A stretch of DNA of 64,000 nt from Phaeophleospora eucalypticola (Eukaryota; Ascomycota; Dothideomycetes; Mycosphaerellales; Mycosphaerellaceae), in assembly GCA_022814565.1 (NCBI GenBank), contig JAKLNG010000011.1, forward strand, positions 558,001-622,000. Reading direction: 5' to 3'. Under the pieces are notes generated by a model. The model had not been told where the DNA came from. It made no database searches and saw only the letters and a program-made list of their open reading frames with translations. The position numbers and the translations under genes were made by a program. This document shows positions 48,962 to 61,167 of this stretch, piece after piece. Each line of letters starts with the position of its first letter. Position 1 is the first letter of the stretch.

Positions 48962-51900
48962 GCGGATCTCTCGGAGACCGCGGGGAGGACAATAAAACTG
49001 TATGAGTAATGAGCATTGAGTGCTTCTCTTTTGCATAGCGTGGAGGAGTTGTGCATTTCCAGCTTGAAAAGGAAAGAATGTGTAAATACCCTATGATGGA
49101 ATTGTCAGTATGAGCACATTGAGATTTGAATCTTACCATCTATTTGGTGTTCCAGCTTCCAACTCTCTCATCCAGTCTGTCCAAGGTGAGCCAACCTGAT
49201 GCCTCGACATCATCGACAGCAGTACTGACAGAGAAGAAGCTCACCAAAGTCAAAGAGCTCCCAGTGTGATTGTCGAGCTGTGACTCAACGAGACGTGCAA
49301 CATGCTTTGTTTGGACCAAAGGCCGTAGTCCTGGGCCAACTTCGACTCTCTTGGTTGGAGTCCATGAGGTGCATATGGTTTCCATCCATTCAATCTAGCA
49401 AAAAGGATTGAGGGATATCCGTGGATTGACCGAAGAAAGCCAGCAGATAGAACAAGTGCAAGTCCAAGACGAGAGCGATCGCGAAGTGCACAGCCATGCT
49501 TGCACGCCTGATTCCTCTGATTGCTTGGTCCTTTGCTACAGCAACACCGCTGGGTGCCTGCTAGTCATTTAGACTTGAAGTAGCATGAAAGTACCCACAT
49601 ACCCATTGATCGAAGGATCTCGCACCGCATTTCCTTCTTTATCTCGAGATGTGTTACTGGAACGATATTCGGGGCCGAATCCTGAGGCAATATATTGCTG
49701 CCACCTTTGTGCCACACTGTGATGAGATTACACCTTCGCATGATGTCGCAGAGCTCTGTAAGCAGCTACTGATAGCACGAAGCGGTGACATCCTAGCTTG
49801 TACGAGAACCTCTCCAAGCAATTAGAACGTGGAGCTCTAAAGGCAGGGCGACACAGGGATGAAGTTTGCAAGAATGCCGAAGGAACATGTTCGGGAATGG
49901 GTTGCCGTCAGAAGGCCCGAGACTGAGAACGACTTCTGCAATCGCTCGGAACGTTTTTGATGCCACTGTCGCGCAGCTCGCCATGTGCGTGCGATGTTTC
50001 AAATACATCCGAGATTCAGACGAGATATCACAGTTACCAGACACTTCTTCTGGACCTTTTGGACATCTCGGATTATCATCGTACTCGCTCGAGTTGGTGT
50101 GCGCACCGACTGATGAAGAATTTGATCCACTCCTCGCTCCCAGCCCTGGCTCCGAGCTGCTGGCACTCTTTCCAAGTCCACTGGGAGACGACGAAATCCA
50201 GATCACCTGCCGGGATGTCTTGGTCCGAGGAACTGGAATCGCGCTCCGTGCACGAGCGCTCCGGAACGGCAATGCACTTACGCGAGGAGATGGTGTCGCG
50301 TAGCAGCTCAGGGCTCTGCTGACACTTTTGGAGTCTGTTGCAGAGATTGATTGTCCCTACATGATTGGATGATACCCGGCCTTGATACCACGATTGCATG
50401 TATTCTGTATCCTTCTGGGTTCCATATATCCAGCTTGTTGTCTGCGTTGGTGGTGTGGTGGTTGAGTCTTGGACATGCGCGGAGTCCTTTTTAGCGGCCG
50501 TTGAGACACGCTTGATTGGAAACGGCTTTCGCCATCATCAAAGCGCCATATCATCGGCAGGGTATGCGTACACATTCCGTAATTCATGTCGCAGAAGACA
50601 GCGGTCTGGGCAAGAGGCACCGTGAGTTCGGGCGCCGCCAATGGAAGCGATATCGAGGGATGAGAAGGCCTCGCTTCTTCCGACAGCAGCAGAGAAACCA
50701 GTTTCCAATACAAAGGAAGACGCGCTCGCTTCTGCACGTCTGAGGATGTTCCGAAGCTCCGCGCTGCTGTGCAACCGAATATCGTCATCAGTATTCGATA
50801 GTATAGGAAGCTTCCATTGGGACTGGGCGTCATACAGGATTCCAGAGGCATAGTACTCAGTTCGGTAACGGCTAAAGCTGCTAGCGAGCAGGGTGTTTAT
50901 AGCCTGGTTTGAAAACGTGGGCGTTACTGGGATAATCCTGACACGGTGTCAGCTGCTTCCCACCGCGGCAGTGCGTTTTGCATCCCGTCGAGAGTAGTGA
51001 CGTTTCTCAACTGCGAACAGCTGTTCTGCTGCAAAGTCGAAATGATGCGAAGAAGGGGCATGTATGATTCGTGCTGCCGAGCTTAACTTAATCAAGCATC
51101 GTCGCATGAAATTTGCGGAGAATTGCTGCTCACGGATCATGTTGATAATAACGACGTGGAAGTCGGTGACAGACCAATCTGATAAGCTCTGACCCAGGTC
51201 CACGTCGACGGGTTCGAGACGGATGGAGCAGTCGCACGCATGAACCGGATGCCGGGCTCCACTGACTGACGGCATATTTTGCCTTCAGCAAACCAAGGCG
51301 CTATTTTAGCTCTTCTGCACGCAGCTCATCTTGACTTTTTGTCGTCAGGAGCTGCCTCGCACATGCATGCGATGGCGACAACCGGTGAGGGCGAGAGCTC
51401 GATGGAATTTAGCGTGACAGTTGTACTTTGCGAGCGCGCGGGTCAAAGGTGAGGCGAGCAGGATAGCTCTGCGCACCCCTGGTCCGTCATTTTGCATTGA
51501 AGCGGGGTGGCTGTGGCCACGATGTCAGCACGAGGTTGGAGACAACCAAACGGCCGAACCGACGCTGTGGGTAGGATGCAGGTGTGGCTGTTTGACTTTC
51601 CGTTCCATGCAACAGCGGGCGGGCAACGAGGTACGATCCGTTGTAGCGGTGTTCGTCTTGGACCGCCAGGAGCCTCTGGTGATCCATCAGAATGTGTTGG
51701 CTTCCAGAGTTGCCCGAAGTGAGTTTTGGGTGCCGCTTTCTGTCGGCAGGCCATGTGCTTGCCTGCGCGAGGCAGTGGTTGGGCTCCGTCAGCCCTGCCA
51801 GCCCACCGCTGCTCGTTTGTCCCTGCTATGCACATTTGAAAGAAAGGGCGATGCACGGGCCGACTTTTCTGATACGGCGACGCCTCCCACTTTGTCTTTA

Positions 51901-52234
51901 GTCGCAGGATGCTTGTCCTGTGAAGCTTCTAGGGCACCATCAACTGCGGTCAGGCGGACCGGTCCCAAGCCTGTTGGCAGAGTTCTCAACTAGCCGCGGT
52001 TTAGTATGTTTTGCCTGTCGCTGCTTCCGCTATAGGCTTGGACTGACAACGGGTGAATTATGTTGACAGTGTCAGTCCTATGTTCCTTTGCGATCCTGTG
52101 CACCTTGCGATCACAATTTGTTTCTGTATCTTCGTGTCAGTCAATCGCAGTCGAGGTATGTTTCTGGCGACTATGTAGCGCTAAGAGGCGAGTGATAGGA
52201 CTACTGCTGGTGGGACCGGCTGACGCATCACAGG
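48962..52234. other. 3.3-kb gene-poor region
   Basis: I could not support any gene here. The most protein-like frame is 49887-50303 (+, 138 codons, containing EEFDPLLAPSPGSELLALFP), but it overlaps an equally long minus-strand frame and has no known motif. Frames at 50357-50851 (-) and 51421-51993 (+) are Ser/Arg/Cys-rich and look like chance. No inverted or tandem repeat was seen. It may hold decayed genes or long UTRs. Confidence 0.4.
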
Positions 52235-53412
52235 ATGTCGAATGTTCCACAACCACGGGACAACAAAGTGTACACTTTCGAGGGCCGTAATTTCTCTCAG
52301 TTTGGGCTGCATAACAACATCCATTGTCTACCGGTCGACGAGGTAAGTCCAGATACTTCTACCGTCTTCACGTCGGCCAATGATTGATGGATGCTGGATA
52401 ATCGCAGCCAGAGGAGAGAAATTTCGACACGGTCGATACTCTATTCAACGAACTCCTCGGTCGCGCCATACTGCCCAGCATACCGATTCAGGATATTGAC
52501 GATCCATGGCTTCTTGACTGTGGGTTTGGCAAGGGGGCGTGGATAGAAACAGTCCTCAACGGCAGCGAGGCTACAGTGCGTTCTTCACCGATTCTTCCAG
52601 TCCAGCTCCTTCTTGACTCGCATGCGATGCTGCTGCTTGGTCCAGTACGCTGATATGAATCATAGCTTGTGGGCATCGATATCTTCACCGGAAACGGCGA
52701 CGAAGGAGGCAGCAGCGATAGTGAGGAGAGCGAGGGCCCCGAGAACTGGATCAGAAAGAGATGGAATCTCAATGCGTCCTTCCGGCTCAAGAACGATCCA
52801 AACCTGAGGCCAGACACATTCAATCTCATAAACAGTCGCTTCCTGACAGACGGAATCAACACAAGTCGCTGGGATTCGTATATCAGAGAGCTCCGACTGC
52901 TCCTGGTTCCGGGAGGCTGGCTGCAGATGGTTGAAGTCTCCATGGCATTCCAGTCCGACTCAGGGCGTCTTGATCCAAGCACGAGCTTCCTGTACCGATG
53001 GTGGGAATGGTACCGGGCATCTCTGGTTGCAATGGATAAGAATCCAGACGTGGGAAGAGAATTGGCGAACAGAATGCGAGATGCTGGGTTTGAAAGGATT
53101 CACAGTGAGACGAAACAGCTCCCAATTGGTGGCTGGATGCCAGGAAGATCCAAGGACCTGGGCGAGAGAGCTCTCAGGTTGGTGAGCGACATGATCAGGT
53201 CAGCCACTTTGTGGCCATTTCTACGCGTGGTTCGCCCGCCAATGTCACGAACAGAGTATGCCGCCCTCATCGGCGGAGCGCGGCAGGAGCTGGAACAGCA
53301 AGGTCTGAAACTTTACCTACGCGTGTAAGCATCCACATCTTCGTTTCTCTTCAGAGAAGTCTGACACAATCCCAGCTATGTCGCTTATGGGAGGAGGCCA
53401 AGACGACGATAA
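52235..53412 (+). CDS. LaeA-type class I SAM-dependent methyltransferase
   Basis: Four exons (52235-52342, 52408-52575, 52666-53324, 53376-53412) with introns of 65, 90 and 51 nt give 323 aa. Motif I is DPWLLDCGFGKGAWIETVL near residue 75. LVGIDIFTGN matches the post-I acidic strand, followed by a Ser/Glu/Asp-rich insertion (DEGGSSDSEESEGPEN). YIRELRLLLVPGGWLQMVEV is the motif III helix and strand. The C-terminus (LGERALRLVSDMIRSATLWP, EYAALIGGARQELEQQGLKL, YVAYGRRPRRR) is that of fungal TAM/LaeA-like methyltransferases. These occur in secondary metabolism or its regulation; the target is unknown. The last exon encodes only 11 residues. Confidence 0.87.
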
Positions 53413-54927
53413 GGCGGTCGTTGTTCCAGAAGCCCTTCGAATGCAGTCTGACCAGGTCGTCGAGCTCTTCACGCTGCGCAACTTCGCACGAGTTCAACTC
53501 ATGAGCGCTGAGCGTGTTCATTCTTGGCCACCTCTTACCACTCGACTGGAACTTTGCTTCGTGCATTCTTCTCGAGTACAAATTATTCCAAGCTGCCGCC
53601 CTTGTCGCGCCGTCTCAGCATCTGCCAGACCGACATCATTCTACAGCAAGAGCTGCTGCCAGGAAAGCTTCTTCGCTGCCGCGAGCCGTGCTGGAGACCG
53701 CGCGACGTGTTCCAGAAATTGGACGTGCCATTGAGACAGACGGGGGCCAAGCCGTGTGCCGTGCGGAGGCAAGCGAAAGCCGGGACATTCGGTAGACGCA
53801 TGCAATGTCTCAAGCCGTGCAAATGACACTGTCGTCCATCTTGTCTTCAGAGACCTCCTCGCCGAATCGAAAGCGATCTCGTTCCGTTTCCTCTACTCTC
53901 AGAGACTGGTGTAGAATCTTCGGCGGCGTCCGGTGAGGCATTCGGCTGTTTGCGTGGTGAGTCGTCGGGCGAGCGCTGGCAGACTGGGGGAACGGACTTG
54001 ATGCACAACGGAAAGAAAGTGAAGCAGATGAAGAAGAGAATGCAACGGAAGTGATGTTGTTATAAGCTCGCCGCTCCCCTAACCTCATCAGTGCGCGACC
54101 CAGCAGAGTGGTAACGCTGAGACTGAACCAAAAAAACAACGGAAGCTTGTCGCCGTCGCGCCTTTCTTTGTCAGATGATCCCATCTTCCACGGCAGTCGC
54201 GCCCTCGCCGTCCTCCCTTGCTCAATGAGCGCGATCCAAGAGCATCCCGCTGCCTTCCAAGATTCTTGCTGTCCCTCATGCCTCCGACGTCAACACCTGT
54301 GGCCAAAGGAGACGCGTGCGACTTCTGATAACCCTCAAAGCTTTGGCACTTGTCCTAGAACGGCACCCATCTTCCACGCGCGAACTATGCCGGCTCATCC
54401 GCCAACAGCATGTGTCGGGGAGTCAACGGCCCCGCCCACGCTCGAGCCAGCCCGCATGAACATTCAGGCACGTTACCTGCGCCCATGTGAAACTGCCGGG
54501 ATCTCTGCGAACGACTGCCGGAAGATGTGATGGGCACACAGACTGCATGGCCATAGATGCAGCCAATGAGCTTTGAGGCGTGAGTTTCATTGATTTATCG
54601 AAGCCTGGTCCCAAAATGACAAAACGGCCTTACTTGCTCTGTTGGTGTATGACCAAGGACATTGAGCAAGGCGTCGAGATCGCCAACGGTCAGTCGCCAA
54701 CGGATCGGCACCAAAAAAGCACACACAAAAAGATTCCCGGAACGAGGCTCACGTGGCTTGATGCTCAGAGTTGAATTTCGAAGCTATAGTGAGTTTACAT
54801 GCTCAACTAATGTCACGCAGCCGCAGGTCTACGTCAAAAGTGAAAAGCTGGATGCGTCTGGTCTGTCATGCGTTTCTCCGTGTACAGAAGGCCAAAGAGC
54901 TATCGTGGATTTCCAAAGCCATAGAGG
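53413..54927. other. 1.5-kb region without a supportable gene
   Basis: Frames of 100-140 codons on both strands (for example 53378-53734 +, 54108-54530 +) are overlapping and motif-free. Convergent 3' UTRs of the flanking methyltransferase and SDR genes account for part of it. Confidence 0.35.
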
Positions 54928-55876
54928 CTACTGCAGCAGCCCTATCGTCAAGAAAAGGGGGTCTTTCTCGGCTCGACTCTTCAGTTCCAACAGCTCGTCA
55001 ACGTCCCAGTGTGCCCACACAAACCTGCCATGCAAGAAGTCACTCTCCGGCGATGCGAGCCAAACAGCGAAGTGTCCTGGAAGTCGAATGTCTTCAAACT
55101 TCATCATATCCTCTGTCAAGCCAGCTTTCGCTGCTGCAGTAGTCAAGAAGGCGCCTGGGTGGTAGCTGAACATTCGAACGCCATCCTTGGTCGGAGAATG
55201 CTGATACGAGAGGTGCTGGACCATCTGGGTGAGAGCGCCCTTCGAAGGACCATAGCCGGTCTGAAAAGGGATCGTCATGACAGCGGACAAGCTTGACACA
55301 TTGATCACAGTCTTCGAGCCAGATACAGGAGCCGGCTGCGTCAGGTAATGCCTGAGAATGTGGTAGTGGGCGTTGACATTGGTCACAATCGTATCATGGA
55401 CTTCCGATGAAGGAAAGTCGACAGCCGGCACGAACTTATGAGAGACCGCGGCACAAAGCACGAGTACATCTTCAGAGATATCAGCCTCCGATCGCATCTC
55501 AAGACACACCGAACTCACCAACTGTACCGACGCTATCCATGATCTCGTCCATGCGAGCGTAGTCAGTCATGCTGGCCTGAAACAACACCACTTCAACATT
55601 CGGAAAGTCTGCTTCAAGCTGCTTCTTGGCCTCTGCCTGTGGACCTGGGCTACGAGAGACGATGACGATCTTCGCAACACCAGCTTCGGCGAATGACTGC
55701 GCGATGGAAAATCCAATCCCAGTAGCGCCTCCGGTGATGAAGACCGATTTGTCCTTCGCCTCGAATGAAGTTTTCGACGGGGAGATTCGATCGTAGGTCT
55801 CGGCATGGTAAGTTTTAACCGGACGAGGCAAATCCGCCAGCTGTGGCATGCCACCGCGATTGAGATCGGAAGCCAT
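54928..55876 (-). CDS. Short-chain dehydrogenase/reductase
   Basis: Two exons (55876-55519, 55469-54928) with a 49-nt intron (GTGAGT, CTGAT branch, GAAG) give 299 aa. An N-terminal ~40-residue extension precedes the Rossmann motif FITGGATGIGFSIAQSF. Then DVLVLCAAVSH stands where NNAG is usual, INVSSLSAV carries the catalytic Ser, and YGPSKGA is the YxxxK site. RMFSYHPGAFLTTAAAKAG follows the active site. It is an NAD(P)-dependent oxidoreductase of the fungal SDR type often found with secondary-metabolism genes; the substrate is unknown. Confidence 0.9.
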
Positions 55877-56794
55877 CTTTTGAAGATTGGATGAGAGGTT
55901 ATTTGTTGCACTTGTGAACAGTACGAAGGCGTGCTGCTCTCCAACAAAAGATTGTGTGCTCCCTTATGTACGTTCCTTGGGCGAAGTCTTGCAACTGCAG
56001 CCCAATACATGCCTGCGACGCTTAGCAATCCTGTTGGAGCTCAGGCCTACAATCTGCAATGACACTCGCAGACGTCTCCGTGCCATTATTGAGCATGTGC
56101 GACGCGGAACGGTGCTACTACCGAAGCCATCCCCTATGCTGTCGAGTGGAGACCGCATGAGCAGCAGCTACAGCATTATCTTCAACAGGAGAGGGTAGTT
56201 ACCAGGCAGAAGAGCTGACCAACTGCTCGCACATTCGGGCTCAAGAACTGCGCGGTGATTTCTCAGCTGTACAGGCGCTCGCCTGCAATCTGCTTGAACT
56301 CGTGGAATCAAGAGACACGCCCTTGACGTGGGTATCTGATGAGCAATCCATGCGTTCTGCAGGCCAAGGAACGGCTGAGGCGCGTGTCATGGCGAAGTCG
56401 TCCCATCTGAAGTGAGTCCCAGCTGGCAAGACCAGCCTACAGCGCGGTGTCTCATGTCTGCTCGTGTGACTGACTATCAACGTTGAAATGGTTCAAAGAG
56501 TCATGATGTGAGTGTTCGGCATAGCAGACCTCGTCGGGAGTCAGGAAGACGGGAAGGAGGCACAAGGACGATAACGGCTGCTGATTGGTCCGACGCGTAT
56601 CTTGAATCCGATCTGGGCCAGGGATCGGCGGACCCATGATGATGATGGTTGTGCGCCCCTCGTCTCTCCCGAGATCATCTGTCCATCTGTTTCCTCTCGA
56701 AGCCTTCACGATTGCACCGCGATTGTAGATATAGATTGCTTGCATCTCGCGTTCAGTCGAAATACTTCCCCAGAAAGAGACCTTCCAAGAGGAC
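55877..56794. other. Divergent intergenic region, no gene seen
   Basis: 0.9 kb between the SDR and R3H start codons. A long minus-strand frame (56452-57150) is antisense to the R3H gene and not credible as coding. Confidence 0.35.
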
Positions 56795-57848
56795 ATGGCC
56801 ATCGTTCCAGGACTCAGCGGGACCTCGAGCTCCGAGGTGCCACCACCAGCAACTGCAGCAGAACGAGTCGAAGCATGGACAGTGTCCCAAGCCGCTGAAG
56901 TTCTGAGCGCGACAACTCTCTCAGACGACTCGCCTCGCCCGACGCGCGGGACGACGGTAACGATCGATATTCCGCTCGACGACGCGAACGATGAGCCTCC
57001 AGCACGACCTCGTCCCGAACCATCCCATACCGTGTACAAGCGTCGCGAGCCGATTCGAAGAGACAGCCTCAAGCGACGCGAAGCGCTTCTCAAAGGCAAG
57101 GAAGGAAGCAGACAACGTCGACGATGGGAAAATGATAGGCTCTTGAACAACCCGTACGCGGAGCCTCCTCTGCCGAGCGACTGGGAAGTGAGGCCAACAT
57201 ATCCTGTCCACCGCGTGCCTTACATGGTCTTGCCGCTCTGGGACGCGGAATACGCGCGATCAGCGAAAGAGCGTCAGAAGCGAGCCGAGGCTGCCAGAGT
57301 CCCTGCTTCGAAGGAAGAGGCCGATGCAGCCAAAGTGAAGGCGGAGCTCAAGACGAAGCTAAAGCGTTCGAAAGGCGCCAAAGGCTTGCTTCAAGATCTC
57401 GAGGAAGAGGTGCGCGACTTTGTACGGCAATGGGACGAGAAGGAGAAGGACATGCAGCGCGAAGGCTTGATCGAACCTGACAGCGAAGACGAGGAGATCG
57501 TGTTCGTTGGCAGGAACGGCGCCATGAGCGATGAGCGGAGACGAGAGAAGCAGGAGAAGACGCTGGAGAAAGATAAGCTCGTCTTTCAGAGTCTCCTTGA
57601 TGATCACGGCGCCGGCTTCTCGAGGTACCTCGTTCACTGCATTGCGCAATACGTAAGGATTTTTACTCTCTTCTGTTTGACATTCGTTAGCCTAACATGT
57701 GTATTAGTACGGCCTGAAGACCTGGTCTGTGACGACAGGCGACCCGGCGACAAGATGCGCATATGTCGGCCTCAAGATCGATCCTGTGACCCGGCGGCCG
57801 AGCTTGACACGGAGCGAGCTGCCACAGCCTCTCTATGCCGTTGTGTAG
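56795..57848 (+). CDS. R3H-domain protein with R3H-associated N-terminal region
   Basis: Two exons (56795-57652, 57708-57848) with a 55-nt intron (GTAAGG, CCTAAC branch, ATTAG) give 332 aa. A Pro/Ser-rich start leads to VYKRREPIRRDSLKRREALL and RRRWENDRLLNNPYAEPPLP, the pattern of the R3H-associated region, then SDWEVRPTYPVHRVPYMVLP. A long Lys/Glu helix follows. The C-terminal R3H domain has the Arg-x3-His motif in GFSRYLVHCIAQY and, across the intron, YGLKTWSVTTGD. R3H domains bind single-stranded nucleic acid; a role in RNA metabolism is inferred. Without splicing the frame would run on into unrelated Cys-rich sequence. Confidence 0.87.
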
Positions 57849-58160
57849 AGCTAGCGTTTTATGTTTCGAACAAATGGCCGATTATTCTTGCAGGCACATG
57901 CTGTATACATTAGAGGTGACGATCACCAGGCACCTGTAGGGCTTAAGCTTTCTTCACAGGCAGACATGCGCTGATTCAGCTGCACTTCGATTCAACATAT
58001 ATTCACTCTTCGACTTGGTTTCAAGGCTCCATAAATACAACACTGTCTCACAGGCTGACACATCGCGACCACACACTCAGTGCACAGAGTTCATGTCACC
58101 CACACCTTGCAACATCGTTCAACAACACACCTTCACGCAGTCCCAGACAACACATCCAAG

Positions 58161-58669
58161 ATGGTATGATTCCCCTCTCCGAGCGCCAGCATGCATACAT
58201 ATCAGTCCTAACTGCTTTCTCACCACAGTGTCAAATCTGCCAAATCAAAGATCTCGCGGCCAAGGACCGCTGGCCCAAACCCGTGGAAGCACACAAATCC
58301 GACCTCACATTCCTCACCAACACCATCCACGACGACTACACAGCCTGGCAGAACACCAAGAAGTCCGTCCCTGATACGCCGCCACCATGGGGTCTTCTCG
58401 AGCTCCTCCGAACTCTAGCCGAGCAGCTCGATGTCCTCGAATCCGAACGTGAGACGTGGTGGACGTCCCCCGAGAAGCGAGCTCTGAGGAAGCGCCTGGA
58501 AGAGGACTGTGATCAGCGGAAGCTGTCCGACTTGCATAAGATTAACAATACGACTGCGTCGAGTCTGGAGGCTTTGAGTGCCAAGCTCGGTGGGTTTGTA
58601 AGGTGGAGCTTGGGGATGAATGGGGGTGTCTGGGAGCTTGTGCATGCGAGCAAGGTGAAGGGTGGTTAG
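58161..58669 (+). CDS. Small unknown protein; first exon is only the ATG
   Basis: The model is ATG (58161-58163), a 65-nt intron (GTATGA, CCTAAC branch, CACAG) and a second exon 58229-58669, giving 147 aa. It starts MCQICQIKDLAAKDRWPKP. A Cys-x2-Cys pair is followed by a mostly helical, charged protein (TNTIHDDYTAWQNTKKSV, LRTLAEQLDVLESERETWW). There is no in-frame ATG at the start of exon 2; the open frame through the intron begins at an isoleucine-rich stretch without ATG, which supports the spliced start. No family recognised. It might be a small helical adaptor; this is a guess. Confidence 0.7.
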
Positions 58670-58820
58670 ATGGTACGGGAGAAGAGATGGGTGTCCGAGC
58701 AGGCCGTCTCTCACACCTGCATACAAGCGAGTGACGAGCATGCAATCCAGCGTCCGTAACTCCACGTTCTGTATGGAAACTGACACTAGCGAACGAAGCG
58801 GTCATCTACAAGCCCAGCCT

Positions 58821-59808
58821 TCACCCCTTATGCGCACCCTGGCACATCTCCTCCTCGAATTCAAAGTCCGGCTGCATCTCCCAGTACAACGTCTCCGGAT
58901 CACTCGCGTTCTCGTAAGTATACTTGGCCGCTTCCTCCGGCGCATACACTTTGGGGATCCCATTCGCCGCTGCGGCTTCGACTTGCAGCTGCACTTCGCA
59001 GCTCCTCTCCATGAGCGTGTACAGGTACGCCGCCTCGTCGACAGTAGAGCCGACAGTCAACAAGCCATGGTTCCGCAGAATCATGCCCTTGCCATTAGGA
59101 CCCAGAGCGCCCGCGAGACGCTTGCCTTCTTCTTCGGTGAAGACTACGCCCCCGAAGTCCTATACTCAACACCAAATCGTCAGCGAAACCACAACTTTCC
59201 CTCTCCATACTTTGCTCGACTCTCACCTCATAAACCGCCTGCGCCTCCCCATAAAAATACGTAACATCCTGGTTCAACATCTCCAACGGCCTGGCGAACG
59301 CACTCCACGCCTTCCCAGCCGGCGAATGCGTATGACAAGCCGCATGCACGTCCGGCCTCGCCTTATGCACAGCACTATGAATCAGGAACCCCGCCGCGTT
59401 CGCCGGCCTGCTCATATTGCCTCCAATCGCTTTCCCATCGTAATCTACCAGGATCATATCGCTCGCTTTGAGCAAGCCGAAGTGGCGACCTAACGGGTTT
59501 GTCCAGAAGGTGTGAGGATTCTCGGGGTCGCGCACGGAGATGTGCCCGGACATGCCTTCGCAGTAGCCTTTGCGGGCGAAGACGCGGAAGGCGAGGGCCA
59601 TGTGTTCGAGCATCCATTGGCGGTGGGCGGCGAAGGAGGGGTGGGTCGGGATTCCGGGGAGGCAGGTCCCTTGGGAAATGAGTTCGAGGGGAGACTTTTT
59701 CTTTTCGACGGCGGTTTCTTGTTGCTGTTGGTTTTGGCTTTGAATAGTCTTGGTCTTGAGAGGAAGGGTTTCGGATTCGGTGATTGTGGTCGTTGCTGAT
59801 GGCGCCAT
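58821..59808 (-). CDS. Class II aldolase/adducin-fold protein
   Basis: Two exons (59808-59227, 59159-58821) with a 67-nt intron give 306 aa. After a Thr/Gln-rich N-terminus, the domain begins at HRQWMLEHMALAFRVFARKG. It carries GMSGHISVRDPENPHTFWTN (phosphate-binding loop), HSAVHKARPDVHAACHTHSP with the metal-binding HxH, and MILRNHGLLTVGSTVDEAAY with the third zinc-ligand His. All metal ligands are present, so it may be enzymatic (aldolase, epimerase or decarboxylase-like), unlike adducin itself. It resembles fungal and bacterial proteins annotated as class II aldolase/adducin domain proteins; the substrate is unknown. Confidence 0.9.
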
Positions 59809-61167
59809 GATGGATGTCGTTTCGCTTTCTTTCAATCTCAGATTTGACGAATAGTACGGTTGTCGATGGACAGTGTTTGTCGATGTGAAGAATTGTAGAA
59901 TTGGAGATCAAGAGTCAAGAGTGGAGAGGTCTGGTCTTTTGCCTATCACACGCCCTACGCAAACTCCATGCGGGCAGCTATAGGCGAGGGGCAACGGGAT
60001 AGCTTTCCTGGTTTGGTGGCCGAAGGTCGGCCTAGAAGTGCGCAACCTCACCTCTTCTCAGTAATTGACAACAACTTTCTGAAAACATCGCTGATGCTCT
60101 GCTACGATGGTGGCGACATGTCGTGGGGTGTCGATCATCTAACGCAGCAGAGTGCGACGCCATTCACTCGTGACTGCTCTTTTGGGAAGGCGGGTGGATT
60201 GTGCTCGCCTGTTATCAGGTCAAGCAGAAAAGATGACCAAGCGCACGACATCATCTCAGCGCCACGCTAACAAGAAGACGACTACGTGGCTAGGAGCAAA
60301 TTACAGGACCAATTTTGCTCCGAGGCCGGCGTTTAAGGACGACGGAAGATAGAGGAGCGAAAGGGAGAAAACAGCACTGCCTCAATCGGGCAAAGACGGC
60401 GACGACGATCCACCACTTCCATCACAGCAAAACTACCGACCCCTCGATCCGCGCGGCCAACATTCTTCTTGACCATCTTGAAACTTGGTCAACAATGAGT
60501 TTGTCGACGCAAGCCGTCCCAAACAACGGGTAACCGGCAGCCCGGATTCTCTGGAACAAAATTCCAGTGCATCGGATTCCACCACCTGAGACCTACTCGA
60601 CACGGAAAATCGGGAGAAACAAGAATGAGACATTGAAGGCGAGTGAAACAATGTCGCAGACTTTCACGAAAGAAAGGGAGACATCCCGACCGCTCTGGAC
60701 CTTTTGAAGATGCGTGTGTTGGATGCAGAACGCTCTCGACTGGATTTGACGCAGAAATGCATGAAGTCTGTCTGTATGCCTCGCTCGCAAGAAGAAGTCA
60801 AAAAGAACCATCGCTAAGAATCGCATCGTCGTCGAGAAAGAAAACAAGAACGCCCCGAAATCTCTCTATGGTCTCCGTTTTCTCTTTCCCCCTTTTCATT
60901 CCCGTGAACGGCATGTCGATCGTACACAACCCAAGAAATGTCGTTAATCAGCACTCCGTTTTGCTCGCAATGCTGCTGATTGGTGATTTGAATGCCCAAG
61001 AATTGAAGAATCTGGTGGTGGAAGAGGAAGCGGGTTAGGCAATCGGAAGAATCGAGCAACCGTTGTAAACAAAAGTGTTGCTCTTTCGAAAGTATTGAAG
61101 AAGTGAATCCCTTGGATATGTGGGTGGCAGGCTCCGGGCCTTGCGAGTAGAATAGAAGCTACTCTCG
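59809..61167. other. 1.36-kb region without a supportable gene
   Basis: Short frames only. The right half (60600-61000) has A/G-rich text and a 131-codon + frame that lacks motifs. Part must be the aldolase promoter and the GH71 3' UTR. Confidence 0.35.

Noticed and set aside
49793..50303. Pair of opposing ~140-160-codon frames
   Set aside because: Both cannot be favoured on motif, start context or splice signals; left as unsupported.
56452..57150. 232-codon minus-strand frame over the R3H gene
   Set aside because: It is antisense to a well-supported R3H-domain gene and shows only Ser/Arg-rich shadow composition.
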